From Sphingomonas sp. LHG3406-1 (GTDB lineage: Bacteria; Pseudomonadota; Alphaproteobacteria; Sphingomonadales; Sphingomonadaceae): a stretch of 64,000 nt of DNA. Position 1 is the first letter of the stretch; every line of letters begins with the position of its first letter. Of this stretch, positions 1 to 9,427 are shown piece by piece. The notes beneath the pieces were generated by a model that saw only the letters and a program-made list of their open reading frames with translations, was not told where the DNA came from and searched no databases. A program made the translations under genes and the position numbers. The DNA lies in NCBI RefSeq assembly GCF_029637485.1, contig NZ_CP069128.1, forward strand, positions 1,550,001 to 1,614,000, written 5' to 3'.

Positions 1-1111
1 TGACACCGTGGATCAGTTCTCCGGTGGCCTCGGGCCCGTTCGGTCCCATCTCATAGGCACGCAGGAAGACCTGGTGCGACGGGTGCGAGGAATAAGTCTG
101 GTTCTGGTCGACGAACGGTGTCGTCAGGTTGATCGCATTGCCATTCTCATCGAGCGTGGCGCGGGTCAGGACCATGAAGTTGGTGCTGCTGCCAGGCACG
201 TAGAGCGGATCGTCCGGCGCAAGCGGGATCATCACCTGGCCCGAGCCGCCCTTCGCGACGAGGTCGAGACCATGATCGAAGAACTGGCCGAACAAGGTGA
301 ACCAGCTGTTGAACGGTGCCGACAGGCCTTCGTCCGGCGCGACATTGGGAAGGACGACGTTGGCGCCGCTCAGTTCGATCCCGTAGGTCGTGAGCAGGGC
401 ATCGAGCGACTGCGCCGGCCCGGCGCCGTCCGGATCGGTCGCGCGGGCCCCGGCGAGGTCGGCCCGCGCCGCATCCAGCGCTGCCTGGGCCGCCGCGGCC
501 GCGGCGATGTTCTCGGGTGTGGGATTGACCGCTGCGCTCGCCGTCGCCTCGGCCGCCGCATCGGTGGCATCGTCCACGGCCTTGAACAATTGCTCGATCG
601 AGCGGTCGCCAAATCCCGATAGCGGCCGTTCGTAGGCCTCCTTGATCTGGCCGGCGATGTCGATGAGGTCGCCCTCGATGCCGTTACGGCTGAGGGCGGA
701 GATGATCGCCGCCGGATTGTCGAGGGTCTGGTCGGCGGTGAGATTGCTGATCATCCGCACATAGGGATCGATCATGTCCCCGGCGACGCGCGGCCCGGGG
801 CCGTCCGGGTCGATCGTCGGATCGTAGGACAGCGTGATCATCGGGGTCGCGGGATTGCGATCATGATCGACAAGTATGCTGCTGAAAGAAGGGTCGACAT
901 GCGCCGGGAAGGGCTGGTCGGCCGCGCCCCAATATTCCCGCCCCGGAAGCAGATTGTTGTACGACCCGTCGACCGTCCGCAGCCCCCAGGACAGGTTGTA
1001 GGTCGGGATCAGTCCGTTGGTCCCGTACAGCGGCTGTCCGCTGGAGTGCGCTTCCGCAATCTTGATCTGCTTCAGGATGAAATCGAGATCGCTACGGATA
1101 TAGTTGACCAT
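1..1111 (-). CDS. Animal-type haem peroxidase family protein (N-terminal part, runs off the left edge)
   Basis: This is an open reading frame of about 370 codons that continues past base 1. It starts at ATG 1109-1111, 5 bases after a clear AGAGGGGA ribosome-binding site. The protein has no signal peptide and begins MVNYIRSDLDFILKQIKIAE. Near residue 290 it carries WFTLFGQFFDHGLDLV, which resembles the distal-histidine region (FGQF-DHD) of the animal haem peroxidase superfamily. An Ala-rich helical insert lies at about residues 200-240. Large bacterial members of this family often carry C-terminal RTX calcium-binding repeats and leave by type I secretion. The missing C-terminus prevents checking that, but the lack of a signal peptide agrees. 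Its substrate is unknown. The superfamily call is fairly sure; catalytic activity and export are inferred. Confidence 0.75.
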   Translation of the reverse strand, partial: MVNYIRSDLDFILKQIKIAEAHSSGQPLYGTNGLIPTYNLSWGLRTVDGSYNNLLPGREYWGAADQPFPAHVDPSFSSILVDHDRNPATPMITLSYDPTIDPDGPGPRVAGDMIDPYVRMISNLTADQTLDNPAAIISALSRNGIEGDLIDIAGQIKEAYERPLSGFGDRSIEQLFKAVDDATDAAAEATASAAVNPTPENIAAAAAAQAALDAARADLAGARATDPDGAGPAQSLDALLTTYGIELSGANVVLPNVAPDEGLSAPFNSWFTLFGQFFDHGLDLVAKGGSGQVMIPLAPDDPLYVPGSSTNFMVLTRATLDENGNAINLTTPFVDQNQTYSSHPSHQVFLRAYEMGPNGPEATGELIHGV

Positions 1112-1335
1112 GACTGTTCCCCTCTGAAGAGACCAACAAATTCCCCGCCCACTGCCATTGCTGGACAATGAGGTCTGGTGTCAGCGCCAATCGAATCAAT
1201 GGCCCGGTGGCCGGTCGAGGAACAATATTGGTAGATAACCTGGATCTATGTCCATTATGCTAGGGAACTAGGTCTGAAATGATCGGAGATGTCTGGTTGT
1301 AGTTACTCAGGACTCCGATAACTCACCCATTCGTC

Positions 1336-2085
1336 TTAGTTCTCGAGCGCCCTCGGACTAAGACTTTCGATCTCGTTCGCCCCACGTGCGTGAGCGTAGT
1401 CCCCCACCAGCAAGGGCCTCGCCTCCACCGCCGCCGAATGGTGGGACTGCTGGGCTCTCTCGTTGAACAGGGCAACGGCGCCGGCGCGACTGCTGACGCC
1501 CAGAATGCGGAAGGCCGCGCTCATGTGCACCTTGACGGTGGATTCGGAAATCGAAAGCTGGCGGGCAATCTGCTTGTTGGAGCTGCCGTTGCAGGCGCAT
1601 TGGAGCACGTCCCTCTGGCGCGGGCTGAGCCCATCGAAGGTCGCAGCACCAGCGACGGCGGCCTCGGCCCGGGGACGCTCGGAAAGGTCGCACAAGATCG
1701 GCGGCACGAAGACATGACCGGCGACGATCAAACGCAGCGCTTCGACAAGCTGCTCGGCCGCCATGGTCTTGCCGACGACGCCATGCGCCCCCGCCGCAAG
1801 CACCGCGAAAATGTCGCGGACCCCGAATTCGCTGGCGACGACCGCGATCTTGAGCGTCGGAAAGCTCAGCCGCAGCCCGCGGACGTGCGTCGGGGCATCG
1901 AAATCGGGCAGGCTCGCATCGATCAGGGCCAGTTCGGTCTCGATGGAGATGACCTCGCACAGCGCCTGATAGTTACCGACAAGCCGAACCTGCCGGCAGG
2001 TGAAGGCCCGCCGAGCGACGCTTGAAATGCCAAGCCCCTCCAACGGCAGGGCATTTGCGATAACAATGGATCGACACTGCTTCAT
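1336..2085 (-). CDS. LuxR/NarL-type response regulator with a degenerate receiver
   Basis: The 249-residue protein has an N-terminal receiver-like domain (about 5-125) and a C-terminal LuxR-type helix-turn-helix (about 150-210). The latter contains LSPRQRDVLQCACNG followed by NKQIARQLSISESTVKVHM, the classic GerE-type recognition helices. In the receiver the phospho-acceptor position (Asp56 in ALIDASLP) and the conserved Lys (GVVGKT) are present. However, the acidic pair normally found after the first strand is replaced by Ala-Asn (IVIANALPLEG), so magnesium binding and phosphorylation may be impaired. No cognate kinase is directly adjacent; the peroxidase gene downstream lies on the same strand after a gap of 224 bases. 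It is probably a DNA-binding transcription factor with unknown targets. Confidence 0.85.
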   Translation of the reverse strand: MKQCRSIVIANALPLEGLGISSVARRAFTCRQVRLVGNYQALCEVISIETELALIDASLPDFDAPTHVRGLRLSFPTLKIAVVASEFGVRDIFAVLAAGAHGVVGKTMAAEQLVEALRLIVAGHVFVPPILCDLSERPRAEAAVAGAATFDGLSPRQRDVLQCACNGSSNKQIARQLSISESTVKVHMSAAFRILGVSSRAGAVALFNERAQQSHHSAAVEARPLLVGDYAHARGANEIESLSPRALEN

Positions 2086-2380
2086 GAGGGCACCCCATGA
2101 ACCCGAGAATCGCTCCCATCCGCAGCGTAACGATTAACATGATTTCAATCTGGCAAAAAGGAGGCTTGGCCATTTTCCGCCGTTCAGTCCCTCGCCAAAG
2201 CCGGCCTGGTCTGCATGCGGCGGAGATGGCGCGCCGGGCACCGCCATCCGCAGAGCAATCCTTCAAGGCGGCTGTCGATCACGAGCTCTCGGCTCAGCGA
2301 AGGCATCACGGCACGCTTCGGCTAGGTCGTGGCCCGGCCCCCGGCCTGCCGGATAACAGGTCGGGGCCGTCATTTTCCGC

Positions 2381-4969
2381 TCAAGTCGCCGTGACGGCCG
2401 CCCGGACCTGCTTCACCCCGTTGCGCAGATGCTCCTTCTGGTATGGCTTCTGGAGAACCACTGCGGTCGGGCTCTTGGCCTGGAGCGCAACCTCCTCGCC
2501 ATAGCCGGAAGCGAACACGTATGGGACCCTCGCCTCGCCCAGCCTGGTCGCGAGGTCGAAGGTCGTCGATTGCCCAAGATTGATGTCCAGCATGGCGAAA
2601 TCGAAGCTGCCCCGCGCCAGCAGCGCCTCGGCGGCGGCCAGTGTCGAGGCCGCCTCGACCTCCGCCGCACCAAGGGCGCGAAGCATATCCTCTGCTTCCA
2701 AAGCGATCAGCATATTATCTTCCACCAGCAGGACGGAGCAGCCCGCAAGCGGAAGATCATCGGTTTCGCTGTCGCTGCGCAGCGGGGCAGTCCCCTCGCC
2801 GGCACCATCGTCGGCGTTCGGTGGTTCGGCGGCGGTAGGCACGACGATATAGTGCGTGGGGACCTGGAAGTCGGCTTCAAGGCCGCTCAGCGCGAAGCGC
2901 ACTTCCGCGGTTCCCTGCAGGTCGAAGGGGATGGTGCGCTCGATGACCATGGACCCGAACCCACGTCGTTCAGGCGCCCGGACTGCGGGGCCGCCAAGCT
3001 CGCGCCACCGAACGGTCAAACCATGCGCCTCGTCCGTCTCCACGGCGACTTCCACCCGCCCCGTTGTCGACAGGGCACCGTGCTTGCAGCTGTTTGTCAC
3101 AAGCTCGTGGATCACGAGGGAGAGCGTTGACAGGGCGGTCGGCTGCAGCATCACAGGCGGGCCGTTGACGACCAGCCGGTCGCGGGCACCCGGAAGGGCG
3201 GCGATCTCATCGTCGAACAGCGAGCTGAGCAGCGCCGGCCCCCAGTTCTGCCGGGTGATCTGGTCGTGGGCGCGGGCGAGGGCCTGTACCCGCCCGCTCA
3301 GCGACTCGACATAGTCCCCGAGCGAGTCAGCCGTTCCGCCCGTGGTCGTGATGAGGCTCCTGATCAGGGCGAGGATGTTCCGGACCCGGTGATTGAGCTC
3401 AGCGATCAGCAGTTCCTGCCGCTCGCTGGCCCGCCGGCGGTCGTCCGCAGCAATGTCGATGTGCCGGAGAATGACTTCGATCAGGGCAAGCCTGACGGAC
3501 TCGGCGATCCGCTCGTCCCGGCCTGAAAAGGGCGTGGACCGGCCACGCACTTCCTCGTTGAAGGCAGCGAAGCTCTTGCGCGGCGATACCCGCTCGGTCC
3601 CATCGGAGAATTCCACCGGCTTATTGGGGTCGCCGCCCCAGGTGATCGTGGCAAGCATCTCCTGGCGGAACAGCATCACGTAATCGCGCGGAACCCGTGA
3701 GATCGGAATCGAGAGCATGCCGGGTGCCACCTTCGCGCAGTCCTCGAGGCCGGGCATCAGAGCGGCCAGGCGATCCGTCGCCAAGACCCGGCTCGGCGAA
3801 GCGATATTGAGGTGCCGGCTGATCCGCTCGACCTGCTTGGGAGGGGGCGTCAATCCGTGCGTGAAGACATGCCCGGCCCGGAACACCGCCACGCCATCGC
3901 ATTCGATCATGTCGCTCACCACGCCCTGCAACCATTCAGGATCGGACAGGAGGTTGGGATCACCGGCGATGGCGGTGATCAGCTTGTCGGTCAGCGCGCG
4001 GGCGTGCGCCTCTGCCTCGGCGGCCTCCGCGTTCAGCCTGCCGCCGAGCATCATCCCAACCATGCCCCCAAGAAGTTCGGCGGCCGTGCGCATGACGAAG
4101 CTTGGCAGCTTCGGCTCGAAGGCGTGGCAGGCGATCAGTCCCCACAGGCGTCCATCGACGATGATCGAGATCGACATGGAGGCGCGAACGCCCATGTTCC
4201 GGAGATATTCCAGGTGCACCGGCGACACGGCGCGAGTGATCGCCATCGACAGGTCGAGCTCGCCGCTAAGCGCTCCGGCTTGCGGCAGGATCGGCACGGA
4301 AGGAGCATCGACGTCGTGGATGATCCGGAAGGGATTGCGCAGGTAGAGTGCTCGCGCCTGGGCTGGGATGTCGCTTGCCGGAAAGTGGAGGCCGAGAAAG
4401 GGTGCAAGCCCGGACCGGGATGCTTCGGCGATGACCTCGCCATGACCCTCGCGGTCGAACTCGTAGACCATGACCCGGTCGAATCCGGTCAAGGCCTGGA
4501 TCTGCCGCGCGGCCGTGCGGTGAAAGGTGGCGAGGTCCTCGTCACGGGCGAGGCGGGCCGCCATGGCGCGGACCATTGATGCTGCCTCCATGCCGTCGGC
4601 AGCCTGCGACGGCTCGCCCTCGATGACCAGCAGATCGCCCTGGAAGTGCAGCGCCAGATCGAAGCGCCGCGTGGTGCCGAGTAGCTTGATCCCGTAGATT
4701 CGCTCGCTTCCGATCGAATAAAGAAAGCCCATTCGATTGCGGAGCTCATGCTGGGCCTGACGTCCGATCAGATCACCGAACGGCGTTCCGAGGACCTCGT
4801 CGACCTTCCAGCCGAGGTGCTGTTCGACGTTCGCCGACACCTTTGAGACGATCCAGTCGTTCGTCAGTGCAACCAGGAAGCCGAAGCCCTGAATGGTGCC
4901 AAGCCTCGTGATAGGCTCGCGATCGCAGCTGCTGAGATCAGGCAATTGGGTTTCCTTCGGGATCATCAT
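2381..4969 (-). CDS. Bacteriophytochrome HWE-family histidine kinase with C-terminal receiver
   Basis: This 862-residue red/far-red photoreceptor kinase has the order PAS-GAF-PHY-HWE kinase-receiver. Cys15 (SSCDREPI) sits where bacteriophytochromes attach biliverdin. The GAF domain has PASDIP (197-202) and the conserved His252 (VHLEYLRNMGV) and His282 (LIACHAF). The PHY tongue has PRKSF (462-466). The kinase phospho-acceptor is His527 in AELNHRVRNILAL, typical of HWE kinases rather than HisKA. A receiver domain begins near residue 745 (VLLVEDN) with its acceptor in MLDINLG. The gene starts 21 bases after the AraC-type gene ends, so the two are probably co-transcribed. It should sense light through a bilin and pass phosphate to its own receiver or to a separate regulator. 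No haem oxygenase gene for chromophore synthesis is in the window. Confidence 0.95.
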   Translation of the reverse strand: MMIPKETQLPDLSSCDREPITRLGTIQGFGFLVALTNDWIVSKVSANVEQHLGWKVDEVLGTPFGDLIGRQAQHELRNRMGFLYSIGSERIYGIKLLGTTRRFDLALHFQGDLLVIEGEPSQAADGMEAASMVRAMAARLARDEDLATFHRTAARQIQALTGFDRVMVYEFDREGHGEVIAEASRSGLAPFLGLHFPASDIPAQARALYLRNPFRIIHDVDAPSVPILPQAGALSGELDLSMAITRAVSPVHLEYLRNMGVRASMSISIIVDGRLWGLIACHAFEPKLPSFVMRTAAELLGGMVGMMLGGRLNAEAAEAEAHARALTDKLITAIAGDPNLLSDPEWLQGVVSDMIECDGVAVFRAGHVFTHGLTPPPKQVERISRHLNIASPSRVLATDRLAALMPGLEDCAKVAPGMLSIPISRVPRDYVMLFRQEMLATITWGGDPNKPVEFSDGTERVSPRKSFAAFNEEVRGRSTPFSGRDERIAESVRLALIEVILRHIDIAADDRRRASERQELLIAELNHRVRNILALIRSLITTTGGTADSLGDYVESLSGRVQALARAHDQITRQNWGPALLSSLFDDEIAALPGARDRLVVNGPPVMLQPTALSTLSLVIHELVTNSCKHGALSTTGRVEVAVETDEAHGLTVRWRELGGPAVRAPERRGFGSMVIERTIPFDLQGTAEVRFALSGLEADFQVPTHYIVVPTAAEPPNADDGAGEGTAPLRSDSETDDLPLAGCSVLLVEDNMLIALEAEDMLRALGAAEVEAASTLAAAEALLARGSFDFAMLDINLGQSTTFDLATRLGEARVPYVFASGYGEEVALQAKSPTAVVLQKPYQKEHLRNGVKQVRAAVTAT

Positions 4970-4990
4970 GCCCCTCCGTAGGGCTTCGTC

Positions 4991-5890
4991 CTACTTTGCT
5001 TTGCGATAGGCGCTTGGACTGAGGCCTGTTGCCTGCTTGAAGTTCCGCCGGAAGGAGGCGGGGCTGCCAAAGCCGGCAAGGCTTGCGATCTCGTCCGGGT
5101 GCTTGTCGGAGTGGCGCAGGAGATCCTCCGCCCGGGCGATCCGCCGTTCCTGCACGAACTGGTGCGGTCCCCGGCCGAAGCTGGCGGTGAAAGTGCGGGA
5201 GAAGTGCGAACGACTGAGCCCCGTCACCCCGGCCAGGTCGTCGAGGGTCAGGCGACCGGCCATGCCGGCTTCCACGAACTGGGTCAGGCGGCGGATCTGT
5301 TGCGCGGAGAGTCGCCCCGGACGCGGCGCACCGACCGCTCCCAGTATCTCCAGCGCGGCGCTTACGCACAGCGTCTCGGCATACAGCAAGTCCGGATCGA
5401 CCGATTGCGCAAGCTTGCGCAGCTTCGCCATTGTCTGGACTAGCGAGGGGTCGCGATCATAGATCAAGGGAACGGCCTCGATTGCCCCGAAGCGTTGGCC
5501 CAGATCGTCCGAGAACTCCGCGGGCTCGAAATGAAGCGTGGTGAAGCTGTTCCTGCGATCGACCGGCTTGGCCCAGCCGGAGATGCCGAGCCCCTCGGGA
5601 ACGTAGGTCAGCGTCCCGCGAATGTCCCTCTCGCGAACCTCGCGTAAGCCATCGACACGCAACTCCCCGTCTTCAAGGGCGAGGTCATGGAGAGCCAGGT
5701 AATGGGTCGCCCCGACGTTCTTGAATTCATAGCCGTCCGAACTGTCTAGGACGACGTGCTCAACTCGGAATCCGCGCATCGCCAAAGGAACACGGTGAAC
5801 GGGAATGTCGTGCTTCCCGCCAGGCTCCAGATTGATGATGCCCGCTACGTCCACTCCCCACGAGAGACATAATTTTGCGGAAATGTCCAC
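4991..5890 (-). CDS. AraC-family transcriptional regulator
   Basis: The 299-residue protein has a C-terminal AraC/XylS DNA-binding domain with two helix-turn-helix units. The first is around LTLDDLAGVTGLSRSHFSRTF. The second is around DEIASLAGFGSPASFRRNFK, followed by the family-typical ending GLSPSAYRKAK. The N-terminal 190 residues form a divergent sensor-like region without a recognisable ligand motif. The gene ends 21 bases upstream of the bacteriophytochrome start on the same strand, so it probably heads a two-gene operon and may regulate light-related genes or its own operon. Its ligand and targets are unknown. Confidence 0.9.
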   Translation of the reverse strand: MDISAKLCLSWGVDVAGIINLEPGGKHDIPVHRVPLAMRGFRVEHVVLDSSDGYEFKNVGATHYLALHDLALEDGELRVDGLREVRERDIRGTLTYVPEGLGISGWAKPVDRRNSFTTLHFEPAEFSDDLGQRFGAIEAVPLIYDRDPSLVQTMAKLRKLAQSVDPDLLYAETLCVSAALEILGAVGAPRPGRLSAQQIRRLTQFVEAGMAGRLTLDDLAGVTGLSRSHFSRTFTASFGRGPHQFVQERRIARAEDLLRHSDKHPDEIASLAGFGSPASFRRNFKQATGLSPSAYRKAK

Positions 5891-5997
5891 AAATTGCGGT
5901 CGCTTGAACCGGACGGCCTCGTCGTCGAGAGAGGCTCAATAGAATAGAGCCGATCGCGCGCTCGAGAGCCTTACCAGCACTGCGACGAAGGAGGACG

Positions 5998-8031
5998 TCA
6001 ATTGCGCCGAACGGGATCTGAATCCAGAATCTCCGTCACGCGCGCCGCAAGCGCCTGCAAGGTAAAGGGCTTGGACAGAAGCACCACGCCATCCTCGACC
6101 CTGCCGCCGGTGGTGATCACCTCGCCGGGATAGCCGGACATGTGCAGCACCTTGATGCCCGGATCCGACTGCCGAGCCTTCTGCGCCAGTTCGCGTCCGG
6201 TCATTCCCGGCATGACGACGTCGGTCAGGAGCAGATGAATTCGGCCCTTGTGCCGCTCGAGCAGGGACAGCGCTTCCTCGCCCCCGCTCGCCTGCACGAC
6301 CTCGTAACCGAGCTCGCGCAATCCTTCGGCGGCGAACAGCCGGACGTCGTCGTCGTCCTCGACGACGAGGATGGTCGAGGTCCGCTCGTTCTTCCGGGCA
6401 TCGTGGACCGGCCCGGGCGCGACGTTCTTCGCTTCCTCGGGCGATCGTGGCAGCAAGATGCTGATCGTGGTGCCCTCACCCGCAGCCGAGCGGATGCGAA
6501 CATCGCCGCCGGACTGATGAGCGAAGCCGAACACCATCGACAAACCCAGCCCGGTGCCCTTGCCGACCTCCTTGGTGGTGAAGAAGGGATCGAATGCCCG
6601 CTCGAGAACCTCTGCGGTCATCCCGGAGCCCGTGTCCGAGACCAGCAGGCAGACATAGTCGCCGGCCGGGAGAGTTTCGGGCGGGTCGCCTGCCCCGATC
6701 CTACTATTCTGCGCGCTGATGGTCAGCGTTCCTTCGCCGTCCATGGCATCGCGGGCATTGACGGCCATGTTGAGGATGGCGCTTTCGAGCTGGTTCGTGT
6801 CGGCCTCGACGCACCACAGGCCGGGCGGAAACTCCATCCTGATATCGATCTGCTCGCCCAGTGACCGGTTGAGGAGCTCGAACATGCCCTGCACCAGCCT
6901 GGCCACGTCAACCGACGTCGGCTCCAGCGGCTGGCGGCGGGAGAAGGCGAGCAGCCGCTGGGTGAGCGAGGCGGCCCGTTCCGAGCTCTTGAGGGCATTC
7001 GTCAGGGATCGCTCAACCCGCTCGTCGCTGCTTCCGCCGAGCCTGCGGCGGGCCATGTCCAGATTGCCGATGATGACGGTGAGCAGGTTGTTGAAGTCGT
7101 GCGCGATGCCGCCGGTGAGCTGGCCGATGGCTTCCATCTTCTGGGCCTGGCGAAGCCGCTCCTCGACCTGCTGGCGGCTCCGCACCTCCTCTTCCACGCG
7201 CTTTTCGAGGTTGCGGTTAAGGTCGTTGAGCTGATCCTGCGTGCGCTTGAAATCGGTGATGTCGAAGATGACCCCGATCTGCCGGGGAGCAGAGCCTTCG
7301 GTTTCCGAGAGGATCTCGCCCCGGCGTGCGATCCACCGATGTTCGCCGGTGTCGGCGCGCCGAATGCGATATTCCCGGTTCCCGAGATTGCGGGCGGGAC
7401 GGCTGTCGAGGAGCGGCCGGTCGCCGTCCACGATGAGCGCGTTTACCGCCGCGACCGAGAGGACCGGGGAGGCCTCCAGACCGAGCAGCTCGCAGAATTG
7501 CGCCGACACAGTGGCGGTCGGCAGCCCGGGCACATATTCGAACGTGCCCACTCCGCCGGCCGTCTGGGCAATGCGCAACCGTTCCTCGACGCGCTGCCGG
7601 GCGGTGATGTCGACGAGGATGCCGGCGAAGCGTTCCGGCTGGTCCTGCTCGCCGAAGGAGCAGCGGCCATGGGCCTCGACCCACCGCAGGCTGCCATCCG
7701 GGGCGATGACCCGGTAGCTCTTGCAGAACACCTCGGCGCCGTGGAGCATGGCCGACACGGCAACCCGGATGCGCGGTGCATCGTCGGGATGGATTCCTGA
7801 AAAGAAGCTGGCGACCGGCAATCCGGCAGCGGCGTCAGCAGCCTCTATCCCCTGGAAGGCAGCCAGCCGGGAATCGAGATAAAGCCGGCGATTGGCGATG
7901 TCCCAGTCCCAGCTGCCGACCGATCCGGCAGCGGCGAGGGAGATGCTCAGCCGCTCCTGCAGTTCCTTCAGGCGCGCGCCTCCCGGGTCCTCTTCCGGCA
8001 CTGCGGAATGCAGGTTCATCCTTCCGCCCAT
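5998..8031 (-). CDS. Hybrid PAS-PAS sensor histidine kinase with C-terminal receiver
   Basis: This 677-residue cytoplasmic kinase has no predicted membrane segment. Two PAS/PAC modules span about 30-145 and 155-262, each ending in a DIT motif. A short coiled coil follows (about 263-300). The HisKA dimerisation domain has phospho-acceptor His311 in [11 protein letters not shown]. The ATPase domain has N- and G-box sequences ([25 protein letters not shown]). The C-terminal receiver has acidic residues VVEDDDD, acceptor Asp in LLTDVVMP and Lys in LLSKPF. It lies 27 bases downstream of the CheC-like gene on the same strand and is probably the last gene of the chemotaxis-type operon. It may modify the response regulator encoded two genes upstream. 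Met5 is an alternative start. Confidence 0.93.
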   Translation of the reverse strand: MGGRMNLHSAVPEEDPGGARLKELQERLSISLAAAGSVGSWDWDIANRRLYLDSRLAAFQGIEAADAAAGLPVASFFSGIHPDDAPRIRVAVSAMLHGAEVFCKSYRVIAPDGSLRWVEAHGRCSFGEQDQPERFAGILVDITARQRVEERLRIAQTAGGVGTFEYVPGLPTATVSAQFCELLGLEASPVLSVAAVNALIVDGDRPLLDSRPARNLGNREYRIRRADTGEHRWIARRGEILSETEGSAPRQIGVIFDITDFKRTQDQLNDLNRNLEKRVEEEVRSRQQVEERLRQAQKMEAIGQLTGGIAHDFNNLLTVIIGNLDMARRRLGGSSDERVERSLTNALKSSERAASLTQRLLAFSRRQPLEPTSVDVARLVQGMFELLNRSLGEQIDIRMEFPPGLWCVEADTNQLESAILNMAVNARDAMDGEGTLTISAQNSRIGAGDPPETLPAGDYVCLLVSDTGSGMTAEVLERAFDPFFTTKEVGKGTGLGLSMVFGFAHQSGGDVRIRSAAGEGTTISILLPRSPEEAKNVAPGPVHDARKNERTSTILVVEDDDDVRLFAAEGLRELGYEVVQASGGEEALSLLERHKGRIHLLLTDVVMPGMTGRELAQKARQSDPGIKVLHMSGYPGEVITTGGRVEDGVVLLSKPFTLQALAARVTEILDSDPVRRN

Positions 8032-8058
8032 TTTCCTGAGGAGCAGGAGCAGCTCATC

Positions 8059-8700
8059 TCAGAAGTCCTCGGCCATGGTTTCGGCGATGAAGCCGCCAAG
8101 CAGTTCCTTCAAGGCGATAAGCGATGACATGTTCATCATCATCGCGATGTACCCCTGGAGATCGCGCTCGCGGACCGAAAAGGTGATGTACAGGAAGAGG
8201 ACCAGGCCGACGTCCTCCTCCTCGCCCGGCTGGCTCAGCAGGTCGGTGCCGCCACCCTTGACGACCTGGGGGATCGACATGGTGAGCGGCCGTTTCAGCA
8301 TGTTCGCCATCGTCGCCAGACAGCTGTTGAGGATCACGTTGCCGGTTTCGGTAAGGGCTTCCTCCTCCAGATCCACAACTTCGTCGTGAGACATTTCGGG
8401 ACCGGTGACCGCTCGGACCAGCTCAAGGCTTCGGGCCTGGGGGAAGATCAGCAGCGCGCCGCCGGAAAAGGCACCGGTAAAGCTCTGCCTCACCGCGACC
8501 AGCTGGTCGCCGCCCTGCTGCACCAGCAGCCCTGCCGCCCGCTCGAAGCTGAGCACCTCCACGCTCGGCACGGATAGCAGCACATGCTGGCCGATCATCT
8601 TGCGCAGGGAGAGCGCGGCCCTGCTGACGCCGATATTCACGACTTCGGTCAGTGCATCCTTCTCGAGCTCGGACAGCTCGATCACGTCCGCAGCGTTCAT
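8059..8700 (-). CDS. CheC-like chemotaxis phosphatase
   Basis: This 213-residue protein has two CheC-type active-site helices. The first is LTEVVNIGVSRAAL, with Glu19 and Asn22. The second is LTETGNVILNSCLATM, with the same Glu-x-x-Asn spacing and a Pro further on. These residues dephosphorylate CheY~P in CheC, CheX and FliY. The start ATG overlaps the stop of the upstream response regulator (ATGA), so translation is probably coupled. That makes the adjacent regulator the likely substrate. CheC is standard in Firmicutes, Thermotoga and archaea but less common in alphaproteobacteria, which often rely on phosphate-sink CheY proteins. No CheD gene accompanies it here. Confidence 0.85.
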   Translation of the reverse strand: MNAADVIELSELEKDALTEVVNIGVSRAALSLRKMIGQHVLLSVPSVEVLSFERAAGLLVQQGGDQLVAVRQSFTGAFSGGALLIFPQARSLELVRAVTGPEMSHDEVVDLEEEALTETGNVILNSCLATMANMLKRPLTMSIPQVVKGGGTDLLSQPGEEEDVGLVLFLYITFSVRERDLQGYIAMMMNMSSLIALKELLGGFIAETMAEDF

Positions 8701-9077
8701 CCGGCCGACCGGATGCGAAGCGCCGCCCCCGAGAGAAAGCCCTGCAAACCCTCGGCCGTCAGCGGTTTCGCAACGAAGGAAGCGTTGATCTCGCGCGCCC
8801 GAGCGATGATCTCGTCCTGGATATTCGCGGTGATGATGGCGATCGGCATCTGAGGGTGGCTCTCGCGAAGTTCAGCCGCGAGCGACAGGCCATCGCGCTC
8901 CGCCATGTTGAAGTCGATCAGGGCGAGGTCGATCTTCTCGCGATCCAGGATTTCAACCGCTTCTGCCGCACTGCCGGCCTCGATCTTCTGCCAGTCGGGC
9001 TGAAGCGTGCGCAGCGCCTTGCCGGCATTGATCCTCGCAAGCTTGCTGTCGTCCACGACAAGAACATTCACGCTCAC
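8697..9077 (-). CDS. Single-domain CheY-like response regulator
   Basis: A stand-alone receiver domain with no output domain. The acidic pair VVDDSK, the phospho-acceptor Asp in LALIDFNM, the Thr in IITAN and the Lys in VAKPLT are all present. I choose GTG at 9075-9077 because AGGGGG lies 5-10 bases upstream, giving 126 residues; an upstream ATG at 9105-9107 would add ten residues. It overlaps the CheC-like gene by four bases and follows the STAS gene. It is the probable phosphate acceptor of the CheA encoded in this operon. It may act by protein contact, for example on a motility or biofilm output, because no flagellar genes are nearby. Confidence 0.9.
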   Translation of the reverse strand: MSVNVLVVDDSKLARINAGKALRTLQPDWQKIEAGSAAEAVEILDREKIDLALIDFNMAERDGLSLAAELRESHPQMPIAIITANIQDEIIARAREINASFVAKPLTAEGLQGFLSGAALRIRSAG

Positions 9078-9166
9078 CTGCAACCCCCTGTCTGACGCAC
9101 TCGCCATGCCTGCTTCCGTTCAGCACCGGATACACCAAGAACGGAACAGACACGCACCAATTGCCT

Positions 9167-9427
9167 TCACGCGATCGGGCTTGCGCCCCGACCTCCCGTT
9201 GCGTCGAGAAGACGACACAACCACTCTGCGAGTAGTGGAGCCCCATCGGACGTGATGCCGACGCCACTCGCCCAAACTATCTGAACAAGGGCAGTATGCA
9301 AATACTCGCAGCGGGCAAGATTGACGGGCCGCGGGCGCTCAAGAAGGAGCTGCAACAACCCTTCGGCTTCTTCCGCGCCGCATCTGCCGACGAGATGCAC
9401 GATGTCGTCACTCGCCTCGATCGTCAT
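9167..9427 (-). CDS. Small STAS-domain protein
   Basis: An 86-residue protein with the compact beta-alpha pattern of STAS (anti-sigma-factor antagonist) domains: a conserved ERPRPVNLARCEYLHTALVQ strand-helix stretch after an N-terminal strand pair. The residue usually phosphorylated in SpoIIAA-type proteins is not obvious; CEYLHTA occupies that position. Its start overlaps the cheA stop by four bases, so it belongs to the chemotaxis-type operon. Small STAS proteins recur beside cheA in several non-flagellar chemosensory systems. Here it could bind the kinase or a downstream regulator, which is inference. An alternative explanation is a structural scaffold without switching activity. Confidence 0.65.
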   Translation of the reverse strand: MTIEASDDIVHLVGRCGAEEAEGLLQLLLERPRPVNLARCEYLHTALVQIVWASGVGITSDGAPLLAEWLCRLLDATGGRGASPIA

